Assembly: GCF_009696605.1 (NCBI RefSeq)
Contig: NZ_VULR01000013.1
Location: 1-64,000 of the forward strand
Reading direction: 5' to 3'
DNA from: Anaerosalibacter bizertensis
Lineage (GTDB): Bacteria > Bacillota > Clostridia > Tissierellales > Sporanaerobacteraceae
DNA: 64,000 nt
A model generated the notes under the pieces. That model was not told where the DNA came from, did not search any database, and was given only the letters and a program-made list of their open reading frames with translations. Positions 1-7,354 of this stretch are shown here, in pieces. The position numbers and the translations under genes were made by a program. The stretch's first letter is position 1. Each line of letters begins with the position of its first letter.

Positions 1-81
1 TATGGCTAAGATAAGAAGCCAAAGAAATGTATTTAATGATTAGAAAAGAAGACTATATTAGTATCTAAGAAATTGATAATT

Positions 82-102
82 ATTACAGTGGAAAACTGTA
101 AT
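82..102 (+). other. Small stem-loop upstream of spmA
   Basis: Eight-base perfect arms ATTACAGT/ACTGTAAT with a five-base loop lie about 37 bases upstream of the spmA start. There is no following T-run, so it is not a terminator. It could be a protein-binding site or an untranslated-leader structure; nothing further can be said. The first 80 bases of the window show no supportable gene. Confidence 0.3.
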
Positions 103-138
103 TTGATTATAACTATATTGTACAAGGAGGTATTTCTA

Positions 139-762
139 ATGATTAATTTTATTTGGGCAGGGCTTTTAATTGTTGGATTTGTTGTGGGAATCATTACTGG
201 TAATGTAGAAGAAGTAACAAATGCAGCTATTGAATCAGCTAACACAGCAGTAGAACTTGCATTAGGACTAGTAGGTGTTATGGCGTTGTGGTTGGGTATT
301 ATGAAAATTGCAGAAAAATCAGGACTTGTAGAAAAACTAGCAAAAGGTCTTAAACCTATAACATTAAAGTTGTTCCCTGATGTACCTGCAGAACACCCTG
401 CTATGGGGGCTATGGTTATGAATATAGCAGCTAATATACTTGGACTTGGAAATGCAGCTACTCCACTGGGACTTAAAGCTATGCAAGAACTTCAGACATT
501 AAATCCTAAAAAAGATACAGCTACCAATGCCATGGTTACATTTTTAGCTATTAATACATCATCTGTAACATTGGTACCGGCTACTTCAATAGCTATATTG
601 GCTTCAGCTGGAGCTAAGACTCCTACAGAAATAATAGGACCGACAATTATCGCTACTACAGTTTCAACAGCAGTGGCCCTTATTGCAACTAGATATCTAG
701 GTAAATTGCCTAAATATCAAATTAACTATGATGAAGATATAGAATATGAAGAAGCTAAATAG
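139..762 (+). CDS. spmA: Spore maturation protein A (SpmA)
   Basis: Integral membrane protein of the SpmA family (nucleoside-recognition/Gate domain). In Bacillus, SpmA and SpmB together are needed for full spore core dehydration and heat resistance. The 207-residue protein starts with a hydrophobic helix (INFIWAGLLIVGFVVGIITG), has further membrane segments, and carries the family-typical GNAATPLGLKAM and NTSSVTLVPATSIAIL stretches. The open frame extends upstream to base 73, but an AAGGAGG site at 124-130 is well spaced from ATG 139, so that start is chosen. spmB follows 24 bases later on the same strand, the usual arrangement. Confidence 0.93.
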   Translation: MINFIWAGLLIVGFVVGIITGNVEEVTNAAIESANTAVELALGLVGVMALWLGIMKIAEKSGLVEKLAKGLKPITLKLFPDVPAEHPAMGAMVMNIAANILGLGNAATPLGLKAMQELQTLNPKKDTATNAMVTFLAINTSSVTLVPATSIAILASAGAKTPTEIIGPTIIATTVSTAVALIATRYLGKLPKYQINYDEDIEYEEAK

Positions 763-786
763 TATTGATTATGGGGAGGGATTTTT

Positions 787-1326
787 ATGTTTATAAAGAT
801 AGTGGAAGCTATTTCAAAGTATGCTATTCCTTTTATATTTTTGGGAATTACTATATATGGATTGTTTAAGAAAGTCTCTGTTTATGAAGCTTTTACAGAT
901 GGTGCTAAAGAAGGATTTAATACAGGTGTAAGAATCATACCATATCTTGTAGCAATGTTGGTATCTATAGGGGTGTTTAGAGCTTCAGGGGCTATGGAAC
1001 TACTTACTAAGGCTTTAAGCCCTATAACTAACGCTATTGGTATGCCAGGAGAATTGCTTCCTATGGCGCTTATGAGACCTCTTTCTGGTGGAGGGGCTCA
1101 AGGGGTTATGAGTGAACTAATAACAACCCATGGACCAGAATCTTTAATTGGTAGAGCAGCTGCAGTTATGATGGGCTCAACAGAAACTACTTTCTATGTA
1201 TTAGCAGTTTATTTTGGTTCAGTTTCAATAAAGAAATCAAGACATGCATTACCAGCAGGATTACTTGCAGATTTAGCGGGAATATTAACTGCAGTATATG
1301 TTTCTAGATTGTTCTTTGGTGCATAA
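787..1326 (+). CDS. spmB: Spore maturation protein B (SpmB)
   Basis: Second half of the SpmA/SpmB pair, a 179-residue membrane protein of the same Gate-domain superfamily. Visible family features are RIIPYLVAMLVSIGVFRASGA, the PLSGGGAQGVM loop and the conserved MGSTETTFYVLAVYFG segment. A GGGGAGGG ribosome site sits just before ATG 787. Downstream, the LD-carboxypeptidase gene begins after only 15 bases, so the three genes probably form one transcript. Family knowledge links the pair to spore cortex maturation; nothing here departs from that. Confidence 0.93.
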   Translation: MFIKIVEAISKYAIPFIFLGITIYGLFKKVSVYEAFTDGAKEGFNTGVRIIPYLVAMLVSIGVFRASGAMELLTKALSPITNAIGMPGELLPMALMRPLSGGGAQGVMSELITTHGPESLIGRAAAVMMGSTETTFYVLAVYFGSVSIKKSRHALPAGLLADLAGILTAVYVSRLFFGA

Positions 1327-1341
1327 TTTGGAGGGATTTTA

Positions 1342-2277
1342 GTGTTTAGACCAGAAGCTTTAAAATTTGGAGATACTATAGGTATAGTATCTCCTTCTAG
1401 TCCAACTAGTGAGGAAAATGTTAAAAAATCTGAAAAGAAGTTAAAAGAATTAGGATTTAAAGTTAAGATGGGAGAAAGCGTATCTAAAACCTATGGTTAT
1501 CTAGCTGGTTCTGATGAAGATAGAGCTAGGGATTTAAACCGTATGTTTTTAGATGATGAAGTTAAAGGAATTATATGTATTAGGGGAGGTTATGGAACCC
1601 CCAGAATATTGGAATTATTAGATTATGAAGGAATTAAAAATAATCCTAAAATATTTATAGGGTATAGTGATATCACAGCTTTACATATAGCTATGAATCA
1701 AATATGTAGTCTAATAACCTTCCATGGTCCTATGGTGGCCTCTAATATGATAGATGGATTTGATGACTTTTCAAAGGAAAGTTTATTTAGAAATATATTT
1801 AATAATGAACCTATAGGACTTGTAGAAAATCCTGAGGGAGAGGAAATAGAAACTATTAGTGGTGGTATTGGAGAAGGAGAAATTGTAGGGGGGAACTTAT
1901 CTCTAGTAGTAGATGCTTTAGGAACCCCTTACGAAATAGATACTAAGGGAAAATTACTTTTACTTGAAGAGGTAGGAGAAGAACCTTACAATATAGATAG
2001 AATGCTTACTCAATTGAGGTTATCAGGTAAATTAGAAGAGGCAAATGGGATTATACTTGGTGATTGGAATGGCTGTGAAGCCAAATCTGATGAATATAAC
2101 GAAAGCTTAACTTTAATAGAAGTATTTGAAGATATAATAAAACCACTTAATATACCAACTATATACAATTTAAAATCGGGACATTGTAAACCTATGATCA
2201 CCTTACCATTAGGGGCTAAAGCCAGATTAGATGCAGATAATAAAAAGCTATATGTATTAGAAAGTGGAGTTAAATAG
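1342..2277 (+). CDS. LD-carboxypeptidase (peptidase S66 family, LdcA/MccF-like)
   Basis: Cytoplasmic serine peptidase of family S66, whose members cut the L,D bond of murein tetrapeptides during wall recycling; some relatives (MccF) instead inactivate microcin C. The N-terminal signature GDTIGIVSPSSP is present. The catalytic triad can be placed by motif: Ser in GYSDITALH, Glu in LLLEEVGEEPYNIDRML and His in SGHCKPMITLPLG. Length (311 residues) is normal. The start is GTG 1342 with GGAGG just upstream. It follows spmB closely and ends at a strong terminator. LdcA and MccF-like roles cannot be told apart from sequence alone. Confidence 0.88.
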   Translation: MFRPEALKFGDTIGIVSPSSPTSEENVKKSEKKLKELGFKVKMGESVSKTYGYLAGSDEDRARDLNRMFLDDEVKGIICIRGGYGTPRILELLDYEGIKNNPKIFIGYSDITALHIAMNQICSLITFHGPMVASNMIDGFDDFSKESLFRNIFNNEPIGLVENPEGEEIETISGGIGEGEIVGGNLSLVVDALGTPYEIDTKGKLLLLEEVGEEPYNIDRMLTQLRLSGKLEEANGIILGDWNGCEAKSDEYNESLTLIEVFEDIIKPLNIPTIYNLKSGHCKPMITLPLGAKARLDADNKKLYVLESGVK

Positions 2278-2297
2278 AAACACAATAATTAAAATAA

Positions 2298-2331
2298 GCT
2301 GTCTTGAAGTAATCACTTTAAGACAGCCTTT
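2298..2331 (+). terminator. Intrinsic terminator between convergent genes
   Basis: Thirteen-base stem (one G-U pair), arms 2298-2310 and 2315-2327, four-base loop, followed by CTTTT. It closes the spmA-spmB-LD-carboxypeptidase unit and sits just before the stop codon of the convergent chemoreceptor gene. Confidence 0.85.
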
Positions 2332-2336
2332 TACTT

Positions 2337-4139
2337 TTAAATTATATATTTTTCAAGTTCTCTTCCAAATTGTTCAGAGACCTTTTTAAATTCATCAATA
2401 TTTTCAATCATTTTTTTAATTTCCTCTGTATAAGTAGTTATATTTGCACTTACTTCTTCAGAGGAAGCAGAATTTTCTTCGGCAATGGCAGCTAAAGATT
2501 CAATATTTGATGAAATCTTATTTAAGGCTCTACTTTCATTATTTAATTCATTTATTAGCTCGATTATTAAATTAGATACATTTTCTATAGATGTAACAGT
2601 TTCATAGTTTTCACTGGCAATATCAGAAAGAGTTTCATTTTCTTTTTCCAGTACAAAATATTGTGTTTCAATTTCTTTTACTAATTCATTTATTTCTTCA
2701 ATAAAGGTTTCTAAATTATCATTAATACTTTTTACTGCTTCTTTAGAGTTCTCAGCTAATTTTCTTATTTCCATAGCCACTACTGTAAAGCCTTGGCCAT
2801 ATTCTCCAGCCCTACTGGCTTCAATACTAGCATTTAGGGCTAACAGATTGGTTTTATCAGAAATTTTTTCTACAGTGTCTACAATATTGTTTACATCTCT
2901 TGCCCTGTTTTGAAGTTTAAATCCTCTTTCTTTAACAAGAGAAAATTCCTTAAGAATATTGTTCAAGCTCTTTGAAGTGTTTTTTAAGTTTTCATATCCA
3001 TTACTTATCTTTTTAACAGCAAGCTCTAAATCTTCTTTTCCTTTGTTTTCCCTACTGACTACATTGTTTAGTGAGCTAATGCTATTGTTAAGTAGGTGGG
3101 CAGAGTTTTCAGTTTCATCAGCCTGACTTACAGCGCCTTCTGCAACTTGCTCCATTACATTGGAAATTTCCTGAGATGTGTAGTTCATATTTGCAGATAT
3201 CTCATTAAATTTATCAGCGAAAACATTTAGCTCATCAGTAGTTCCGTTATATCCTACAAAGTCTGATTTTATTACCCCTTTTATGTTGTTAATTTTTACA
3301 TTGATATCTTCAAAGAAGTCTCTTGTAGAAATAGTAGACTCCATAGATATATTCCTATCTTCCATATTATCTAAAGATTTAAGTATATTGTCTTTAGGCA
3401 GAAAAAGAAGCTTGCTAATTATATAAGGTATAATAAAAGTTAAAATTAGAGTCAAAGGTATAAGTATATTGTTCTGTAAAAACCTTGTCCCTATAATGTA
3501 TGGAATACCTAAAAATATTAAAGAACCTAATCCTATTTTTAATTCTAAACTTCTGACAAACCCAAAGGAGAAAAATTTATTTATTCTATAATCCTTATGC
3601 TCATGAATTTTCTCAGGAAAGGTTATATGTAGTTTAATGAAACCCTCCTCTTTCTCAATAATCTCTATACCTATTTTTTCTCCATAAAAATCACTGGCTC
3701 CTTCTAGTAGACCTTGAAAGTATCCAAACATTCCTCTTGGAGATGAATAAGTCATAGCTGCCTTATGACTCCCTATAGGTTCTACATTTAAAATAGGAGG
3801 CTTTGATCCTGGTATTATCTTAGTTACTACTACATGAATATCATACATAGCTTTTAAAAAAGAATATAAATTATTGTATTTAAAAAAAGCAGGATAATCT
3901 TCTGAGAAAGTTATAATGTTATTTTTACCCATTTCCTTCCAAACATCAAAAGAAGGCTTGTCTAGCTTTTTAGCTATATAGTCTAAAATACCTATAGCTT
4001 TAATATCTTCAATGTCTTCAGTAGGAGTAAATATTTTATCAGAGCTCATACCAAAGTGTTCCATTGCCTCATTGGTTAATTCATTTCCATAAAGTTTTCT
4101 ACAAGTTTTTACCCAAGCAGAAACTATGGTTCCCTTCAA
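2337..4139 (-). CDS. Methyl-accepting chemotaxis protein with N-terminal H-NOX heme domain
   Basis: A 600-residue chemoreceptor whose sensor is a heme-nitric oxide/oxygen binding domain (residues 1-180). Heme-site residues fall at the numbering of the Thermoanaerobacter (Caldanaerobacter) tengcongensis H-NOX: proximal His102, Pro115 and the Tyr131-x-Ser133-x-Arg135 motif. The distal residues that stabilise O2 in that protein, Trp9, Asn74 and Tyr140, are all present. Two membrane helices (about 197-217 and 225-246) join it to a complete MCP signalling domain with the hairpin tip ([20 protein letters not shown], then [16 protein letters not shown]). The heme domain should face the cytoplasm. 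The start is TTG 4139 behind GGAGGTGATCAC on the minus strand. Predicted role: aerotaxis, probably avoidance. Confidence 0.93.
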   Translation of the reverse strand: MKGTIVSAWVKTCRKLYGNELTNEAMEHFGMSSDKIFTPTEDIEDIKAIGILDYIAKKLDKPSFDVWKEMGKNNIITFSEDYPAFFKYNNLYSFLKAMYDIHVVVTKIIPGSKPPILNVEPIGSHKAAMTYSSPRGMFGYFQGLLEGASDFYGEKIGIEIIEKEEGFIKLHITFPEKIHEHKDYRINKFFSFGFVRSLELKIGLGSLIFLGIPYIIGTRFLQNNILIPLTLILTFIIPYIISKLLFLPKDNILKSLDNMEDRNISMESTISTRDFFEDINVKINNIKGVIKSDFVGYNGTTDELNVFADKFNEISANMNYTSQEISNVMEQVAEGAVSQADETENSAHLLNNSISSLNNVVSRENKGKEDLELAVKKISNGYENLKNTSKSLNNILKEFSLVKERGFKLQNRARDVNNIVDTVEKISDKTNLLALNASIEASRAGEYGQGFTVVAMEIRKLAENSKEAVKSINDNLETFIEEINELVKEIETQYFVLEKENETLSDIASENYETVTSIENVSNLIIELINELNNESRALNKISSNIESLAAIAEENSASSEEVSANITTYTEEIKKMIENIDEFKKVSEQFGRELEKYII

Positions 4140-4241
4140 GTGATCACCTCCCCATAATAATAATTATATCACAATATTCACTTATGAATAGTCTTTTCAT
4201 ACTATATAGTAGTAGTACTTTAAAAAAAGGGGGAATCCAAT

Positions 4242-5663
4242 ATGAGTGAAGATTTTTTAATTTGTTTTTTTGACCCAGAAAATGACCAAATTGTTAAAAG
4301 GCCCCTTGAAGACATGGTTAAGATATTACTTCCTTCTCAGATAGATATAAGTTTTCAATTAGAATCTTTAAAAGCTCAAGCAGTTATAATAAGAACAAAT
4401 TTAATTAGAAATTCTTTAAAACTAGGTGGCAAAGGTTGTGAAAAATATGAAAATGTAGACCTATGTAAATCAGACCATTGCCACGATTTTTATTCTTTAG
4501 AAGAATTAAAAGATATTTGGAAAGAAGATTTTGAAATGAATATAGAAAAGATAGAAAAGGCAGTTAAAGAGACGGAAGGTGATATTCTCACTATAGAGGG
4601 AAAACCTATTATGGCCTTATACCACAACACTTGTGGGGGAAGCACAGAAAACTCGGAAAATATTATAAAAAATAAAGTTGTTTATTTAAGGAAGGTTTTA
4701 TGTGATTATTGTATAGAATCACCTAATTGGGAAGAAAGTAAAGAATATTTTTTAGAAGAAATTGAAAAAAAATTAAATATAAAATTTTCTAAGGATGATC
4801 TTTTTAAAAAAGGAGAGATAAGTGGATATATAGACAATATAGTAAGGGATGAAGAAAATAGGGTTAGGAAAATAAAAATAGGAGGTAAGGAGTTTACAGG
4901 AAGTGAGATAATGGAATTGCTTGATTTAAGTTCTAATAGATTTTATATATGTCCTGTATCAATAAAAATTGTATCGAGAGGTAGTGGGGAAGGATTAGGA
5001 TATTGTCAGTATGGAGGCAATGAAATGGCTAGAAGAGGACATACCTACAAAGAAATATTGGACTATTATTATACAGGAATTAAGGTGGAAAGGTGTTTAC
5101 TTCCAAGTATAAAAAAGCCATTAATGGGAAAAGTAATATTAATAGATCCTGGCCACGGTGGAGAAGATTTTGGATATGTTGGAAATAACGGTTTAAAAGA
5201 AAAAGACATAGTATTATCTCTTTCAAAAGAAATAAAACCTAAATTAGAAAGACTGGGAGCAAAGGTATATCTAACAAGAAATAAAGATGAAAATATGCTT
5301 TTAAATAAAAGGACAAAAATGGCTGATAGTATCAGACCAGATTTTTTTATATCTTTTCATATGGACTTTTTTGCCAATTCCAATAATAGAGGTTGTAAAG
5401 CCTATTATTTCAGAGGAGATGAAGAAAGTAAAAAGTTAGGTGTTAAGATTTTAGAAGAAATAGAAAGGGATATAAATATAAAAAACAAAGGGGTTAGGGA
5501 AGGCGATTTTTATTTATTGAAAAATTTAAATACTAGTTCACTTATTATAGAATTAGGTTATTTATCTAATTTAGAAGAAGAAAAGAAATTTTCAGATAAA
5601 AGATTTATAAAACAATTTTCTGAAGCCATAGGAAAAGGAATTTTACAATATTTCGAATATTAG
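4242..5663 (+). CDS. SpoIID-domain / N-acetylmuramoyl-L-alanine amidase fusion
   Basis: Two wall-hydrolase modules in one chain. Residues about 30-285 match SpoIID/LytB (SLKAQAVIIRTNLIRN, then MALYHNTCGGSTENSEN and the closing GYCQYGGNEMARRG), a lytic transglycosylase fold acting on stem-peptide-free glycan in sporulation. Residues about 295-473 are an Amidase_3 zinc amidase: ligands are expected in DPGHGG, the Glu of GLKEKDI and SFHMD, with the catalytic Glu in LIIELGYLSN. The ATG at 4242 follows AAGGGGGA. No signal peptide or membrane helix is visible at the N-terminus, which is odd for a wall enzyme. The SpoIID part carries several extra cysteines. Exact biological role is inferred. Confidence 0.85.
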   Translation: MSEDFLICFFDPENDQIVKRPLEDMVKILLPSQIDISFQLESLKAQAVIIRTNLIRNSLKLGGKGCEKYENVDLCKSDHCHDFYSLEELKDIWKEDFEMNIEKIEKAVKETEGDILTIEGKPIMALYHNTCGGSTENSENIIKNKVVYLRKVLCDYCIESPNWEESKEYFLEEIEKKLNIKFSKDDLFKKGEISGYIDNIVRDEENRVRKIKIGGKEFTGSEIMELLDLSSNRFYICPVSIKIVSRGSGEGLGYCQYGGNEMARRGHTYKEILDYYYTGIKVERCLLPSIKKPLMGKVILIDPGHGGEDFGYVGNNGLKEKDIVLSLSKEIKPKLERLGAKVYLTRNKDENMLLNKRTKMADSIRPDFFISFHMDFFANSNNRGCKAYYFRGDEESKKLGVKILEEIERDINIKNKGVREGDFYLLKNLNTSSLIIELGYLSNLEEEKKFSDKRFIKQFSEAIGKGILQYFEY

Positions 5664-5680
5664 TTTTTAAGGAAAAAAGA

Positions 5681-5709
5681 TTGACAACATCCAGTATTAG
5701 TAGTATAAT
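5681..5709 (+). promoter_or_regulatory. Upstream member of tandem consensus promoters for veg
   Basis: TTGACA at 5681-5686 and TATAAT at 5704-5709 are separated by exactly 17 bases, a perfect housekeeping (sigma-A) promoter. Expected start near 5716. Confidence 0.85.
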
Positions 5710-5719
5710 AATAATTTAT

Positions 5720-5748
5720 TTGACAGAATAAGGTTCCTGTGTTATAAT
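5720..5748 (+). promoter_or_regulatory. Downstream member of tandem consensus promoters for veg
   Basis: A second perfect pair, TTGACA 5720-5725 and TATAAT 5743-5748, again with a 17-base spacer, 39 bases after the first. Expected start near 5755, about 65 bases before the veg start codon. Confidence 0.85.
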
Positions 5749-5820
5749 ATCAGTTATGAGTGTCTAATCGCACTTCTTCTACCCCTTTACAAAGGGAGAA
5801 TTTTAGGGAAGGTGATAACT

Positions 5821-6084
5821 TTGTTAGAAAAAAGCTCTTTGGCCAAAATTAAAAAAAATGTAGAAGATTCCGTAGGCAAGAAAGTTATATTAAAAGCTAA
5901 CAAAGGGAGGAAAAAGACGACTATACGAGAAGGAATATTAGAAAGCGCATATCCAAGTATATTTGTTGTTAAAATATCTAATGAATATAATAGCATCAGA
6001 AGAGTATCCTATACCTATTCAGATATACTGACAGAAACTGTTGAAGTAACCATATGTGGAGAGCAAAAAACAAAAATAAGTTAA
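5821..6084 (+). CDS. veg: Veg protein
   Basis: Small (87-residue) cytoplasmic protein of the Veg family, abundant in Bacillus and reported there to stimulate biofilm matrix expression; the molecular role is unclear. Family hallmarks are visible: the LKANKGRKKTTIREGILESA core, YPSIFVVKI and the C-terminal RVSYTYSDILTETVEV. GTG 5812 is in frame, but it lies inside the ribosome site AGGGAAGGTGAT; TTG 5821 is correctly spaced after it and gives the usual length. Two consensus promoters precede it and a terminator follows, so it is a monocistronic, probably very highly transcribed gene. Confidence 0.92.
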   Translation: MLEKSSLAKIKKNVEDSVGKKVILKANKGRKKTTIREGILESAYPSIFVVKISNEYNSIRRVSYTYSDILTETVEVTICGEQKTKIS

Positions 6085-6087
6085 GAG

Positions 6088-6124
6088 AAAGGAAGAACAG
6101 AGTATTACTTTGTTCTTCCTTTAA
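6088..6124 (+). terminator. Intrinsic terminator after veg
   Basis: Twelve-base perfect stem, arms 6088-6099 and 6111-6122 (AAAGGAAGAACA and its complement), with a short T-rich tail. It ends the veg transcript. Confidence 0.75.
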
Positions 6125-6179
6125 CTTTAGCAAAACTTCTGATATAGCATATAAAAATGATAAAAAATAATAATTTTTA

Positions 6180-6188
6180 TGGTATAAT
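6180..6188 (+). promoter_or_regulatory. Extended -10 promoter of the L,D-transpeptidase gene
   Basis: TG-G-TATAAT (6180-6188) is an extended -10 element 33 bases upstream of the start codon. No good -35 is apparent, as is normal for this promoter class. Confidence 0.55.
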
Positions 6189-6220
6189 GAAACAAACAAA
6201 TAAAGATAAGGTGGTATGTT

Positions 6221-7024
6221 ATGAAAAAGAAAATCTTCATATTTTTAACTGTTGTAGCTGTTGTTATCACATCTGTTGTTCTTAACAATATTGATAGACA
6301 GAAAATAAAAGAAGGAAGAGAACAGTATGTGAAAAATTCCGGAAATGAAAAAATTGTAACTGCTAACAGATCTAAAAATGAGAATAGGGATATACCTGAT
6401 GAAGTAAAATATGAAGGGGAAGTTCTAAATACTGTTGAAAATAATGGTGAGACAAAAATATATGAAAAGAATGATGAAGAAAGTCAAGTGATTAGTATAC
6501 TTAAAGATCATGAAAAAATAGAATTGTTAGAGACTTTGCCTGATGGCTGGTTTAAAGTTAAATTGGAAAATGGACAAATTGGTTATGGAGATGCTAGGTA
6601 CATAAGGGCTGAAAAGATTCCACCTCATGAATATGATGAAAACTCTTCAGAATGGGTTTTAAAGTTCAATCAAAAGGATCAAACTGTACGAATATATAGA
6701 GAAGGAAAGCTTGTATTAGAAAGTTTAGCTTCAGGAGGATTAAAGGATAGTTTTACACCTAAGGGAGTATTTCATATAGAAGAAGGAAGAAGAGGAGAAT
6801 GGGCTTATGTTCCTCGTTTTCAGCAGGGTATGAAGTATTGGGTTGGATTTAAGGGCTCATACTTATTCCACTCTATTCCTTTTACAGAAGATCAGGAAAT
6901 TATAGAAGAAGAAGCAAAAAAATTAGGAGAACCATCTAGCCATGGATGTATTAGATTACCAGTAAATATATCTAAATATATATATGATGAAGTACCAGAT
7001 GGAGCATTAGTTATTATAGAATAA
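6221..7024 (+). CDS. L,D-transpeptidase with SH3 domain (YkuD family)
   Basis: Membrane-anchored cell-wall enzyme. Residues 5-22 form an N-terminal hydrophobic helix (signal anchor). Residues about 70-130 resemble a bacterial SH3 domain (ETKIYEKND...GWFKVKLENGQIGYG), and residues about 145-267 are the YkuD catalytic domain ending in SSHGCIRLP, with Cys243 as the nucleophile. L,D-transpeptidases make 3-3 crosslinks or attach proteins to murein through meso-diaminopimelate; a role in spore or vegetative wall is possible. ATG 6221 follows AAGGTGG. The gene has its own promoter and terminator, so it is monocistronic. Confidence 0.9.
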   Translation: MKKKIFIFLTVVAVVITSVVLNNIDRQKIKEGREQYVKNSGNEKIVTANRSKNENRDIPDEVKYEGEVLNTVENNGETKIYEKNDEESQVISILKDHEKIELLETLPDGWFKVKLENGQIGYGDARYIRAEKIPPHEYDENSSEWVLKFNQKDQTVRIYREGKLVLESLASGGLKDSFTPKGVFHIEEGRRGEWAYVPRFQQGMKYWVGFKGSYLFHSIPFTEDQEIIEEEAKKLGEPSSHGCIRLPVNISKYIYDEVPDGALVIIE

Positions 7025-7062
7025 AAATATCTCTGCCTTTATATAAAGGCAGAGATATTTTG
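7025..7062 (+). terminator. Strong intrinsic terminator after the L,D-transpeptidase gene
   Basis: Sixteen-base perfect stem, arms 7025-7040 and 7045-7060, with a four-base loop. The 3' arm itself ends in a T-run. Confidence 0.85.
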
Positions 7063-7080
7063 TTATTAAGTATTTTGAAT

Positions 7081-7110
7081 AAAAAAATACCGACTCTTTA
7101 GTCGGTATTT
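7081..7110 (-). terminator. Minus-strand intrinsic terminator with no minus-strand gene upstream
   Basis: Ten-base stem (AAATACCGAC/GTCGGTATTT, 7085-7094 and 7101-7110). The A-run at 7081-7087 gives a U-run only on the minus strand, so it would terminate leftward transcription. The 240 bases to its right hold no minus-strand ORF, so it may end a small RNA; see the adjoining entry. Confidence 0.55.
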
Positions 7111-7354
7111 CATATAAAATAGGGAAATGAGCCTGGCTATATAGCTAGCTCTTACGGGGAAGAAAGACCACTTGGAAGTCTTCCAAGATTAATTATATAT
7201 GAGATTGTCCATGTAAGTAAATAGGCCTTTGGGATTAATTCACTTTTTTGTTAAAGTATTAATAAAGAATATAAGTATAGGTTAGTAATTTTTTGGGACA
7301 TTAAAGCATATATTTCTTCATATAATATATAAATGGAGTTATAGGGGGGATATA
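7111..7354. other. Intergenic stretch, possible structured minus-strand RNA
   Basis: About 240 bases without a gene. The part 7128-7190 is more GC-rich than other spacers here and folds into two small hairpins, one around 7129-7153 and one at 7170-7186 (CTTGGAA-GTC-TTCCAAG). On the minus strand it runs into the terminator at 7081-7110. It does not match any riboswitch, 6S or SRP RNA consensus that can be recalled. Near 7319 there is CATATAAT, which resembles a sigma-E -10 and could serve the sipL-like gene. Confidence 0.35.

Noticed and set aside
7111-7260. Idea that the spacer encodes 6S RNA, SRP RNA or a known riboswitch
   Set aside because: None of the conserved cores that can be recalled (SRP GNAR loop region, 6S closing stem and bubble, SAM, TPP, FMN, lysine, cobalamin or c-di-GMP motifs) could be aligned. 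Left as an unnamed structured segment.
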